Below, one piece after another: positions 14,101-25,874 of a DNA stretch of 64,000 nt (positions are counted from its first letter, which is position 1; every line of letters begins with the position of its first letter). This DNA comes from Nematostella vectensis (Eukaryota; Cnidaria; Anthozoa; Actiniaria; Edwardsiidae), in the NCBI RefSeq assembly GCF_932526225.1, contig NC_064040.1, positions 746,001-810,000 of the forward strand. The letters are read 5' to 3'. The notes below the pieces were generated by a model that did not search any database, was not told the origin of the DNA, and was given only the letters and a program-made list of their open reading frames with translations. Made by a program: the position numbers and the translations under genes.

Positions 14101-16661
14101 ATTATCGATTGTAACCTTTTGGAGGTTACACTCGTAAAACAAATTCCCGAATGTAACCCTAAAGCTTTTCCCGAATGTAACCTCCAGTCCGATGGTGACT
14201 TTGCTTGGGATAGTTTACGATACCAATAGTATTAAAAGTAATTTTTATTACAATTCCCTTCAGCAATGCCACGTTAGTCTTTCGTTGCGGGCACTTGACT
14301 ACTACCGCAGCTACCCGGGTTCGATTCCCACTGATAGCCTATTTTTTTTTTCTTTATTTTTTTTTTAAATATCAATACTTAATTATACTGTTCTTGGTGT
14401 GTCATGACATAAAAAGAAGGTATAGGGACATTTTTATGTACTCTCAGCATCTTTGATGTGCTCATGCTTTGTTCAGGATCCTGTACATATTTTATGCGCA
14501 CAAGAACTAACTAGATTCCTTGGATAACTTGATTAAGTAGATTCTAACATAGAGCATAGCGCTCGATAGATTGATATACCTTTTTTTCCGAGTATACTGT
14601 TTTATTTTTCCTAATGTTACTTTTTGGAATTTACATTCGGAAAAAAATTATTGATTGTAACCTTTTGGAGGTTACACTCGTAAAACAAATTCCCGAATGT
14701 AACCCTGAAGCTTTTCCCGAATGTAACCTCCAGTCCGATGTTGACTTTGCTTGGGATAGTTTACGATACCAATAGTATTAAAAGTAATTTTCATTACGAT
14801 TCCCTTCAGCAATTCCACGTTAGTCTTTCGTTGCCGGCACTTGACTACTAACGCAACGACCCGGGTTCGATTCCCGCTGATAGCCTACTTTTTTTTCTTT
14901 ATTTTTTTTTTAAATATCGATACTTAATTATACTGTTCTTGGTGTGTCATGAAATAAAAAGAAGGTATAGGGACATTTTTATGTACTCTCAGCATCTTTG
15001 ATGTGCTCATGCTTTGTTCAGGATCCTGTACATATTTTATGCACACAAGAACTAACTAGATTCCTTGGATAACTTGATTAAGTAGATTCTAACATAGAGC
15101 ATAGCGCTCGATAGATTGATATACCTTTTTTTTTCGAGTATACTGTTTTATTTTTCCTAATGTTACTTTTTGGAATTTACATTCGGAAAAAAAAATTATC
15201 GATTGTAACCTTTTGAGGTTACACTCGTAAAACAAATTCCCGAATGTAACCCTAAAGCTTTTCCCGAATGTAACCTCCAGTCCGATGGTGACTTTGCTTG
15301 GGATAGTTTACGATACCAATAGTATTAAAAGTAATTTTCATTACAATTCATTTCAGCAATGCCACGTTAGTCTTTCGTTGCGGGCACTTGACTACTAACG
15401 CAGCTACCCGGGTTCGATTCCAGCTGATAGCCTATTTTTTTTTCTTTATTTTTTTTTTAAAATATCGATACTCAATTATACTGTTCTTGGTGTGTCATGA
15501 CATAAAAAGAAGGTATAGGGACATCTTTATGTACTCTCAGCATCTTTGATGTACTCATGCTTTGTTCAGGATCCTGTACATATTTTATGCACACAAGAAC
15601 TAACTAGATTCCTTGGATAACTTGATTAAGTAGATTCTAACATAGAGCATAGCGCTCGATAGATTGATATACCTTTTTTTCGAGTATACTGTTTCATTTT
15701 TCCTAATGTTACTTTTTAGAATTTACATTCGGAAAAAAAATTATCGATTGTAACCTTTTGAGGTAACACTCGTAAAACAAATTCCCGAATGTAACCCTAA
15801 AGCTTTTCCCGAATGTAACCTCCAGTCCGATGGTGACTTTGCTTGGGATAGTTTACGATACCAATAGTATTAAAAGTAACTTTCATTACAATTCCCTTCA
15901 GCAATTCCACGTTAGTCTTTCGTTGCGGGCACTTGACTACTAACGCAACGACCCGGGTTCGATTCCCGCTGATAGCCTACTTTTTTTCTTTATTTTTTTT
16001 TTTAAATATCGATACTTAATTATACTGTTCTTATTGTGTCATGACATAAAAAGAAGGTATAGGGACATTTTGATGTACTCTCAGCATCTTTGATGTGCTC
16101 ATGCTTTGTTCAGGATCCTGTACATATTTTATGCACAGAAGAACTAACTAGATTCCTTGGATAACTTGATTAAGTAGATTCTAACATAGAGCATAGCGCT
16201 CGATAGATTGATATACCTTTTTTTTTTCGAGTATACTGTTTTATTTTTCCTAATGTTACTTTTTGGAATTTACATTCGGAAAAAAAATTATCGATTGTAA
16301 CCTTTTGGAGGTTACACTCGTAAAACAAATTCCCGAATGTAACCCTAAAGCTTTTCCCGAATGTAACCTCCAGTCCGATGGTGACTTTGCTTGGGATAGT
16401 TTACGATACCAATAGTATTAAAAGTAATTTTTATTACAATTCCCTTCAGCAATGCCACGTTAGTCTTTCGTTGCGGGCACTTGACTACTACCGCAGCTAC
16501 CCGGGTTCGATTCCCACTGATAGCCTATTTTTTTTTCTTTATTTTTTTTTTAAATATGGATACTTAATTATACTGTTCTTGGTGTGTCATGACATAAAAA
16601 GAAGGTATAGGGACATTTTTATGTACTCTCAGCATCTTTGATGTGCTCATGCTTTGTTCAG
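11193..16661 (+). repeat. 5-unit higher-order repeat R-S-T-U-V, 2,734 bp, two copies
   Basis: Landmarks 11193, 13927 and 16661 are 2,734 bp apart. Diagnostic bases repeat at this step: R, CCCACTGATAG (11596, 14330); S, TTGCCGGCAC (12099, 14833); T, GATTCCAGCTG (about 12685, 15418); U, GTTTCATTTTT (12957, 15690); V, GCACAGAAG (13400, 16134). The V units differ: the first ends in a tail with TTATTGTGTC (13845), the second in an R-type tail (CCCACTG at 16514). The U units of both copies are chimeric, with a U front half and the rear half of the unit at 10647 (CAGCAATTCC, then TTATTGTGTC). Confidence 0.85.
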
Positions 16662-19600
16662 GATCCTGTACATATTTTATGCGCACAAGAACTAACTAGA
16701 TTCCTTGGATAACTTGATTAAGTAGATTCTAACATAGAGCATAGCGCTCGATAGATTGATATACCTTTTTTTCCGAGTATACTGTTTTATTTTTCCTAAT
16801 GTTACTTTTTGGAATTTACATTCGGAAAAAAATTATTGATTGTAACCTTTTGGAGGTTACACTCGTAAAACAAATTCCCGAATGTAACCCTGAAGCTTTT
16901 CCCGAATGTAACCTCCAGTCCGATGTTGACTTTGCTTGGGATAGTTTACGATACCAATAGTATTAAAAGTAATTTTCATTACGATTCCCTTCAGCAATTC
17001 CACGTTAGTCTTTCGTTGCCGGCACTTGACTACTAACGCAACGACCCGGGTTCGATTCCCGCTGATAGCCTACTTTTTTTTCTTTATTTTTTTTTTAAAT
17101 ATCGATACTTAATTATACTGTTCTTGGTGTGTCATGACATAAAAAGAAGGTATAGGGACATCTTTATGTACTCTCAGCATCTTTGATGTACTCATGCTTT
17201 GTTCAGGATCCTGTACATATTTTATGCACACAAGAACTAACTAGATTCCTTGGATAACTTGATTAAGTAGATTCTAACATAGAGCATAGCGCTCGATAGA
17301 TTGATATACCTTTTTTTCCGAGTATACTGTTTCATTTTTCCTAATGTTACTTTTTAGAATTTACATTCGGAAAAAAAATTATCGATTGTAACCTTTTGAG
17401 GTAACACTCGTAAAACAAATTCCCGAATGTAACCCTAAAGCTTTTCCCGAATGTAACCTCCAGTCCGATGGTGACTTTGCTTGGGATAGTTTACGATACC
17501 AATAGTATTAAAAGTAATTTTCATTACAATTCCCTTCAGCAATGCCACGTTAGTCTTTCGTTGCGGGCACTTGACTACTAACGCAGCGACCCGTGTTCGA
17601 TTCCCGCTGATAGCCTATTTTTTTTTCTTTATTTTTTTTTTAAAATATCGATACTTAATTATACTGTTCTTGGTGTGTCATGACATAAAAATAAGGTATA
17701 GGGACATTTTGATGTACTCTCAGCATCTGTGATGTGCTCATGCTTTGTTCAGGATCCTGTACATATTTTATGCACACAAGAACTAACTAGATTCCTTGGA
17801 TAACTTGATTAAGTAGATTCTAACATAGAGCATAGCGCTCGATAGATTGATATACCTTTTTTTCCGAGTATACTGTTTTATTTTTCCTAATGTTACTTTT
17901 TAGAATTTACATTCGGAAAAAAAATTATCGATTGTAACCTTTTGAGGTTACACTCGTAAAACAAATTCCCGAATGTAACCCTAAAGCTTTTCCCGAATGT
18001 AACCTCCAGTCCGATGGTGACTTTGCTTGGGATAGTTTACGATACCAATAGTATTAAAAGTAATTTTCATTACAATTCATTTCAGCAATGCCACGTTAGT
18101 CTTTCGTTGCGGGCACTTGACTACTAACGCAGCTACCCGGGTTCGATTCCAGCTGATAGCCTATTTTTTTTTCTTTATTTTTTTTTTAAAATATCGATAC
18201 TCAATTATACTGTTCTTGGTGTGTCATGACATAAAAAGAAGGTATAGGGACATCTTTATGTACTCTCAGCATCTTTGATGTACTCATGCTTTGTTCAGGA
18301 TCCTGTACATATTTTATGCACACAAGAACTAACTAGATTCCTTGGATAACTTGATTAAGTAGATTCTAACATAGAGCATAGCGCTCGATAGATTGATATA
18401 CCTTTTTTTCCGAGTATACTGTTTCATTTTTCCTAATGTTACTTTTTAGAATTTACATTCGGAAAAAAAATTATCGATTGTAACCTTTTGAAGGTAACAC
18501 TCGTAAAACAAATTCCCGAATGTAACCCTAAAGCTTTTCCCGAATGTAACCTCCAGTCCGATGGTGACTTTGCTTGGGATAGTTTACGATACCAATAGTA
18601 TTAAAAGTAATTTTCATTACAATTCCCTTCAGCAATGCCACGTTAGTCTTTCGTTGCGGGCACTTGACTACTAACGCAGCGACCCGTGTTCGATTCCCGC
18701 TGATAGCCTATTTTTTTTTCTTTATTTTTTTTTTAAAATATCGATACTTAATTATACTGTTCTTGGTGTGTCATGACATAAAAATAAGGTATAGGGACAT
18801 TTTGATGTACTCTCAGCATCTTTGATGTGCTCATGCTTTGTTCAGGATCCTGTACATATTTTATGCACACAAGAACTAACTAGATTCCTTGGATAATTTG
18901 ATTAAGTAGATTCTAACATAGAGCATAGCGCTCGATAGATTGATATACCTTTTTTTTTTCGAGTATATGGTTTTATTTTTCCTAATGTTACTTTTTGGAA
19001 TTTACATTCGGAAAAAAAATTATCGATTGTAACCTTTTGGAGGTTACACTCGTAAAACAAATTCCCGAATGTAACCCTAAAGCTTTTCCCGAATGTAACC
19101 TCCAGTCCGATGGTGACTTTGCTTGGGATAGTTTACGATACCAATAGTATTAAAAGTAATTTTCATTACAATTCATTTCAGCAATGCCACGTTAGTCTTT
19201 CGTTGCGGGCACTTGACTACTAACGCAGCGACCCGGGTTCGATTCCCGCTGATAGCCTATTTTTTTTTTCTTTATTTTTTTTTTTTAAATATCGATACTT
19301 AATTATACTGTTCTTGGTGTGTCATGACATAAAAAGAAGGTATAGGGACATTTTTATGTACTCTCAGAATCTTTGATGTGCTCATGCTTTGTTCAGGATC
19401 CTGTACATATTTTATGCGAACAAGAACTAACTAGATTCCTTGGATAACTTGATTAAGTAGATTCTAACATAGAGCATAGCGCTCGATAGATTGATATACC
19501 TTTTTTTCCGAGTATACTGTTTTATTTTTCCTAATGTTACTTTTTGGAATTTACATTCGAAAAAAAAAATTATCGATTGTAACCTTTTGAGGTTACACTC

Positions 19601-21036
19601 GTAAAACAAATTCCCGAATGTAACCCTAAAGCTTTTCCCGAATGTAACCTCCAGTCCGATGGTGACTTTGCTTGGGATAGTTAACGATACCAATAGTATT
19701 AAAAGTAACTTTCATTACAATTCCCTTCAGCAATTCCACGTTAGTCTTTCGTTGCGGGCACTTGACTACTAACGCAACGACCCGGGTTCGATTCCCGCTG
19801 ATAGCCTACTTTTTTTCTTTATTTTTTTTTTTAAATATCGATACTTAATTATACTGTTCTTATTGTGTCATGACATAAAAAGAAGGTATAGGGACATTTT
19901 GATGTACTCTCAGCATCTTTGATGTGCTCATGCTTTGTTCAGGATCCTGTACATATTTTATGCACACAAGAACTAACTAGATTCCTTGGATAACTTGATT
20001 AAGTAGATTCTAACATAGAGCATAGCGCTCGATAGATTGATATACCTTTTTTTTTTCGAGTATACTGTTTTATTTTTCCTAATGTTACTTTTTGGAATTT
20101 ACATTCGGAAAAAAAATTATCGATTGTAACCTTTTGGAGGTTACACTCGTAAAACAAATTCCCGAATGTAACCCTAAAGCTTTTCCCGAATGTAACCTCC
20201 AGTCCGATGGTGACTTTGCTTGGGATAGTTTACGATACCAATAGTATTAAAAGTAATTTTAATTACAATTCCCTTCAGCAATGCCACGTTAGTCTTTCGT
20301 TGCGGGCACTTGACTACTACCGCAGCTACCCGGGTTCGATTCCCACTGATAGCCTATTTTTTTTTTCTTTATTTTTTTTTTAAATATCGATACTTAATTA
20401 TACTGTTCTTGGTGTGTCATGACATAAAAAGAAGGTATAGGGACATTTTTATGTACTCTCAGCATCTTTGATATGCTCATGCTTTGTTCAGGATCCTGTA
20501 CATATTTTATGCGCACAAGAACTAACTAGATTCCTTGGATAACTTGATTAAGTAGATTCTAACATAGAGCATAGCGCTCGATAGATTGATATACCTTTTT
20601 TTCCGAGTATACTGTTTTATTTTTCCTAATGTTACTTTTTGGAATTTACATTCGGAAAAAAATTATTGATTGTAACCTTTTGGAGGTTACACTCGTAAAA
20701 CAAATTCCCGAATGTAACCCTGAAGCTTTTCCCGAATGTAACCTCCAGTCCGATGTTGACTTTGCTTGGGATAGTTTACGATACCAATAGTATTAAAAGT
20801 AATTTTCATTACGATTCCCTTCAGCAATTCCACGTTAGTCTTTCGTTGCCGGCACTTGACTACTAACGCAACGACCCGGGTTCGATTCCCGCTGATAGCC
20901 TACTTTTTTTTCTTTATTTTTTTTTTAAATATCGATACTTAATTATACTGTTCTTGGTGTGTCATGAAATAAAAAGAAGGTATAGGGACATTTTTATGTA
21001 CTCTCAGCATCTTTGATGTGCTCATGCTTTGTTCAG
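16661..21036 (+). repeat. Reshuffled R, S, T and U units
   Basis: Eight units carry the same diagnostic variants in other orders: S (17017 CCGGC) directly followed by U (17333 GTTTCATTTTT), then T (about 18147 CCAGCTG) and U (18422) again, and later R (20341 CCCACTG) and S (20848 CCGGC). U units at 17206 and 18298 carry CCCGTGTTCG and AAAATAAGG in their rear half, like the U-like unit at 8710, so they are the uncrossed form of the chimeric U units at 12835 and 15569. The unit at 19396 carries the GCGAACAAG variant of the first 5 kb. Confidence 0.75.
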
Positions 21037-24000
21037 GATCCTGTACATATTTTATGCACACAAGAACTAACTAGATTCCTTGGATAACTTGATTAAGTAG
21101 ATTCTAACATAGAGCATAGCGCTCGATAGATTGATATACCTTTTTTCCGAGTATACTGTTTTATTTTCCTAATGTTACTTTTTGGAATTTACATTCGGAA
21201 AAAAAATATCGATTGTAACCTTTTGGAGGTTACACTCGTCAAACAAATTCCCGAATGTAACCCTGAAGCTTTTCCTGAATGTAACCTCCAGTCCGATGGT
21301 GACTTTGCTTGGGATAGTTTACGATACCAATAGTATTAAAAGTAATTTTCATTACAATTCCATTCAGCAATGCCACGTTAGTCTTTCGTTGCGGGCACTT
21401 GACTACTAACGCAGCGACCCGGGTTCGATTCCCGCTGATAGCCTATTTTTTTTTTCTTTATTTTTTTTAAATATCGATACTTAATTATACTGTTCTTGGT
21501 GTGTCATGACATAAAAAGAAGGTATAGGGACATTTTTATGTACTCTCAGCATCTTTGATGTGCTAATGCTTTGTTCAGGATCCTGTACATATTTTATGCA
21601 CACAAGAACTAACTAGATTCCTTTGATAACTTGATTAAGTGGATTCTAACATAGAGCATAGCGCTCGATAGATTGATATACCTTTTTTTCCGAGTATACT
21701 GTTTTATTTTCCTAATGTTACTTTTTGGAATTTACATTCGGAAAACAAATTATCGATTGTAACCTTTTGGAGGTTACACTCGTAAAACAAATTCCCGAAT
21801 GTAACCCTGAAGCTTTTCCCGAATGTAACCTCCAGTCCGATGGTGACTTTGCTTGGAATAGTTTACGATACCAATAGTATTAAAAGTAATTTTCATTACA
21901 ATTCCCTTCAGCAATGCCACGTTAGTCTTTTGTTGCGGGCACTTGACTACTAACGCAGCGACCCGGGTTCGATTCCCGCTGACAGCCTATTTTTTTTTTC
22001 TTTATTTTTTTTAAATATCGATACTTAATTATACTGTTCTTGGTGTGTCATGACATAAAAAGAAGGTATAGGGACATTTTTATGTACTCTCAGCATCTTT
22101 GATGTGCTAATGCTTTGTTCAGGATCCTGTACATATTTTATGCACACAAGAACTAACTAGATTCCTTTGATAACTTGATTAAGTGGATTCTAACATAGAG
22201 CATAGCGCTCGATAGATTGATATACCTTTTTTTCCGAGTATACTGTTTTATTTTCCTAATGTTACTTTTTGGAATTTACATTCGGAAAACAAATTATCGA
22301 TTTTAACCTTTTGGAGGTTACACTCGTAAAACAAATTCCCGAATGTAACCCTGAAGCTTTTCCCGAATGTAACCTCCAGTCCGATGGTGACTTTGCTTGG
22401 GATAGTTTACGATACCAATAGTATTAAAAGTAATTTTCATTACAATTCCCTTCAGCAATGATACGTTAGTCTTTCGTTGCGGGCACTTGACTACTAACGC
22501 AGCGACCCGGCTTCGATTCCCGCTGATAGCCTACTTTTTTTTTTCTTTATTTTTTTTTAAATATCGATACTTAATTATACTGTTCTTGGTGTGTCATGAC
22601 ATAAAAAGAAGGTATAGGGACATTTTTATGTACTCTCAGCATCTTTGATGTGCTCATGCTTTGTTCAGGATCCTGTACATATTTTATGCACACAAGAACT
22701 AACTAGATTCCTTGGATAACTTGATTAAGTAGATACTAACATAGAGAATAGTGCTCGATAGATTGATATACCTTTTTTACCGAGTATACTGTTTTATTTT
22801 CCTAATGTTACTTTTTGGAATTTACATTCGGAAAAAAAATTATCGATTGTAACCTTTTGGAGGTTACACTCGTAAAACAAATTCCCGAATGTAACCCTGA
22901 AGCTTTTCCCTAATGTAACCTCCAGTCCGATGGTGACTTTGCTTGGGATAGTTTACGATACCAATAGTATTAAAAGTAATTTTCATTTCAATTCCCTTCA
23001 GCAATGCCACGTTAGTCTTTCGTTGCGGGCACTTGACTACTAACGCAGCGACCCGGGTTCGATTCCCGCTGATAGCCTATTTTTTTCTTTATTATTATTT
23101 TTTATATATCGATACTTAATTATACTGTTCTTGGTGTGTCATGACATAAAAAGAAGGTATAGGGACATTTTTATGTACTCTCAGCATCTTTGATGTGCTC
23201 ATGCTTTGTTCAGGATCCTGTACATATTTTATGCACACAAGAACTAACTAGATTCCTTGGATAACTTGATTAAGTAGATTCTAACATAGAGCATAGCGCT
23301 CGATAGATTGATATACCTTTTTTTCCGAGTATACTGTTTTATTTTCCTAATGTTACTTTTTGGAATTTACATTCGGAAAACAAATTATCGATTGTAACCT
23401 TTTGGAGGTTACACTCGTAAAACAAATTCCCGAATGTAACCCTGAAGCTTTTCCCGAATGTAACCTCCAGTCCGATGGTGACTTTGCTTGGGATAGTTGA
23501 CGATACCAATAGTATTAAAAGTAATTTTCATTACAATTCCCTTCAGCAATGCCACGTTAGCCTTTCGTTGCGGGCACTTGACTACTAACGCAGCAACCCG
23601 GGTTCGATTCCCGCTGATAGCTTTTTTTTTTTCTTTATTTTTTTAAATATCGATACTTAATTATACTGTTCTTGGTGTGTCATGACATAAAAAGAAGGTA
23701 TAGGGACATTTTTATGTTATCTCAGCATCTTTGATGTGCTCATGCTTTGTTCAGGATCCTGTACATATTTTATGCACACAAAAACTAACTAGATTCCTTG
23801 GTTAACTTGATTAAGTAGATTCTAACATAGAGCATAGCGCTCGATAGATTGATATACCTTTTTTTTCGAGTATACTGTTTTATTTTTCCTAATGTTACTT
23901 TTTGGAATTTACATTCGGAAAAAAAATTATCGATTGTAACCTTTTGGAGGTTACACTCGTAAAACAAATTCCCGAATGTAACCCTGAAGCTTTTCCCGAA

Positions 24001-25396
24001 TGTAACCTCCAGTCCGATAGTGACTTTGCTTGGGATAGTTTACGATACCAATAGTATTAAAAGTAATTTTCATTACAATTCCCTTCAGTAATGCCACGTT
24101 AGTCTTTCGTTGCGGGCACTTAACTACTAACGCAGCTACCCGGGTTCGATTCCTGCTGATAGCCTATTTTTTTTTTCTTTATTTTTTTTTTAAATATCGA
24201 TACTTAATTATACTGTTCTTGGTGTGTCATGACATAAAAAGAAGGTATAGGGACATTTTTATGTACTCTCAGCATCTTTGATGTGCTCATGCTTTGTTCA
24301 GGATCCTGTACATATTTTATGCACACAAGAACTAACTAGATTCCTTGGTTAACTTGATTAAGTAGATTCTAATTTAGAGCATAGCGCTCGATAGATTGAT
24401 ATACCTTTTTTTTTCGAGTATACTGTTTTATTTTTCCTAATGTTACTTTTTGGAATTTACATTCGGAAAAAAAATTATCGATTGTAACCTTTTGGAGGTT
24501 ACACTCATAAAACAAATTCCCGAATGTAACCCTGAAGCTTTTCCCGAATGTAACCTCCAGTCCGATGGTGACTTTGCTTGGGATAGTTTACGATACCAAT
24601 AGTATTAAAAGTAATTTTCATTATAATTCCCTTCAACAATGCCACGTTAGTCTTTCGGTGCGGGCACTTAACTACTAACGCAGCGACCCGGGTTCGAATC
24701 CCGCTGATAGCCCATTTTTTTTTCTTTATTTTTTTTTTTTAAATATCGATACTTAATTATACTGTTCTTGGTGTGTCATGACATAAAAAGAAGGTATAGG
24801 GACATTTTTATGTACTTACAGCATCTTTGATGTGCTCATGCTTTGTTCAGGATCCTGTACATATTTTATGCACACAAGAACTAACTAGATTCCTTGGATA
24901 ACTTGATTAAGTAGATTCTAACATAGAGCATAGCGCTCGATAGATTGATATACCTTTTTTCCGAGTATACTGTTTTTTTTTTCCTAATGTTACTTTTTGG
25001 AATTTACATTCGGAAAAAAAAATTATCGATTGTAACTTTTGGAGGTTACACTCGTAAAACAAATTCCCTAATGTAACCCTGAAGCTTTTCCCGAATGTAA
25101 CCTCCAGTCCGATGGTGACTTTGCTTGGGATAGTTTACGATACCAATAGTATTAAAAGTAATTTTCATTATAATTCCCTTCAACAATGCCACGTTAGTCT
25201 TTCGGTGCGGGCACTTAACTACTAACGCAGCGACCCGGGTTCGAATCCCGCTGATAGCCTTTTTTTTTTCTTTATTTTTTTTTTTTAAATATCGATACTT
25301 AATTATACTGTTCTTGGTGTGTCATGACATAAAAAGAAGGTATAAGCACATTTTTATGTACTTACAGCATCTTTGATGTGCTCATGCTTTGTTCAG
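21036..25396 (+). repeat. Units with a shortened T-run, then transition units
   Basis: From 21036 to about 23350 the units read GTTTTATTTTCC with one T fewer than the array norm, and are 541-546 bp long. Units at 21578 and 22122 are close duplicates (GCTAATGC, CCTTTGATAAC, AAGTGGATTC) and so mark a recent two-copy amplification. From 23754 on the normal T-run returns. The units at 24301 and 24850 introduce CAACAATGCC with CTTAACTACTAAC, variants that dominate the next 15 kb. Nothing other than satellite is present. Confidence 0.75.
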
Positions 25397-25403
25397 GATC
25401 CTG
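25394..25403. repeat. 10-bp palindrome CAGGATCCTG
   Basis: This perfect palindrome (with BamHI GGATCC) occurs in most units between 500 and 28677 and in nearly all reverse-oriented units. From 29225 to 52687 about half the units carry GGATCT or GAATCC instead. The three states follow the higher-order repeat pattern and act as a bar code for it. Confidence 0.9.
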
Positions 25404-25535
25404 TACATATTTTATGCGCACAAGAACTAACTAGATTCCTTGGATAACTTGATTAAGTAGATTCTAACATAGAGCATAGCGCTCGATAGATTGATATACC
25501 TTTTTTTCCGAGTATACTGTTTTATTTTTCCTAAT

Positions 25536-25648
25536 GTTACTTTTTGGAATTTACATTCGGAAACAAAATTATCGATTGTAACCTTTTGGAGGTTACACTC
25601 GTAAAACAAATTCCCGAATGTAACCCTGAAGCTTTTCCCGAATGTAAC
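25536..25648. repeat. Nested inverted-repeat cluster of GTAAC/GTTAC motifs
   Basis: Six related motifs lie in 113 bp, in the order reverse, reverse, forward, reverse, forward, forward: GTTAC (25536), TTACATTCGG (25551), CGATTGTAAC (25573), GGTTACACTCG (25591), CCCGAATGTAAC (25613) and CCCGAATGTAAC (25637). The inner pair CGATTGTAACC/GGTTACACTCG matches 10 of 11 around the loop TTTTGGA. The next pair TTACATTCGG/CCGAATGTAA matches 10 of 10 and shares the same centre, about 25587. AT-rich spacers of about 12 bp separate the two on both sides. The outer GTTAC/GTAAC pair is slightly off-centre. It could form a cruciform or bind a dimeric protein; no protein is implied by the sequence alone. Confidence 0.8.
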
Positions 25649-25734
25649 CTCCAGTCCGATGGTGACTTTGCTTGGGATAGTTTACGATACCAATAGTATT
25701 AAAAGTAATTTTCATTACAATTCCCTTCAGCAAT

Positions 25735-25806
25735 GCCACGTTAGTCTTTCGTTGCGGGCACTTGACTACTAACGCAGCGACCCGGGTTCGATTCCCGCTG
25801 ATAGCC
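25735..25806 (+). pseudogene. Degenerate tRNA-like segment (present in almost every unit)
   Basis: The 72 nt lay out with tRNA numbering: acceptor GCCACGT (25735-25741), U8-A9, D stem GTCT/GGGC pairing 4 of 4 with two wobbles, 8-nt D loop, anticodon loop CTACTAA, 4-nt variable loop, T arm CCGGG-TTCGATT-CCCGC pairing 4 of 5, acceptor TGATAGC and discriminator C. The acceptor pairs only 3 of 7 (positions 1, 2, 4) and the anticodon stem 2 of 5, and the conserved D-loop GG is missing. The nominal anticodon ACT has no matching long serine variable arm. It is therefore tRNA-derived, as in SINE heads or tRNA pseudogenes, and not a working tRNA. In forward units it begins about 340 bp after the BamHI landmark; in reverse units it is on the minus strand. 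The parent tRNA is not identified. Confidence 0.75.
25785..25795 (+). promoter_or_regulatory. Pol III B-box (GGTTCGATTCC)
   Basis: This matches the tRNA-type B-box consensus (GGTTCGANTCC) that TFIIIC binds. A weaker A-box-like TAGTCTTTCG sits 43 nt upstream at 25742-25751, the normal distance in a tRNA gene. It fits T-R-G-Y at its start but has T where A is expected. Most units keep the B-box. Some families do not: 'gggtttgatt' near 1436, 3079, 4724 and 9647 (the C56 position), and 'ggttccattcc' near 30163, 32345, 34527 and 38342 (the G57 position). Actual transcription cannot be read from sequence. Confidence 0.6.
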
Positions 25807-25808
25807 CA

Positions 25809-25831
25809 TTTTTTTTTCTTTATTTTTTTTT
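25809..25831 (+). terminator. Pol III-type T-run terminator after the tRNA-like segment
   Basis: Two runs of nine T separated by CTTTA begin two bases after the tRNA-like segment ends. Pol III stops at four or more T on the non-template strand, so a transcript started from the internal A/B-boxes would end here at about 75-90 nt. Both runs vary in length between units, as expected from replication slippage. The position is kept in all units, including the truncated one at 9.7 kb. Confidence 0.5.
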
Positions 25832-25864
25832 AAATATCGATACTTAATTATACTGTTCTTGGTG

Positions 25865-25874
25865 TGTCATGACA
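25865..25874. repeat. 10-bp palindrome TGTCATGACA
   Basis: This second perfect palindrome of the unit sits about 60 bp after the tRNA-like segment. It is kept in most units; a few read TTTCATGACA (28602, 43874) or TGTCATGAAA (4259, 6450, 10025 and the S-type units). Whether it binds a factor is unknown. Confidence 0.85.

Noticed and set aside
25427-25609. A 60-codon minus-strand open frame that recurs in dozens of units
   Set aside because: It covers the GTAAC dyad and the A- and T-runs, is lysine/isoleucine-rich as AT-rich sequence predicts, breaks whenever a run changes length, and shows no recognisable domain. Its recurrence follows from the repeat, not from selection.
25748-25760. CENP-B box (TTCG ... 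CGGG) in TTTCGTTGCGGGC
   Set aside because: The two conserved halves are present but lie 3 bp apart instead of 7, and the A between them is missing. The resemblance comes from the tRNA D arm.
25735-25806. Functional tRNA gene (anticodon ACT)
   Set aside because: The acceptor and anticodon stems do not pair, the D-loop GG is absent, and a serine tRNA would need a long variable arm. I call it tRNA-derived only.
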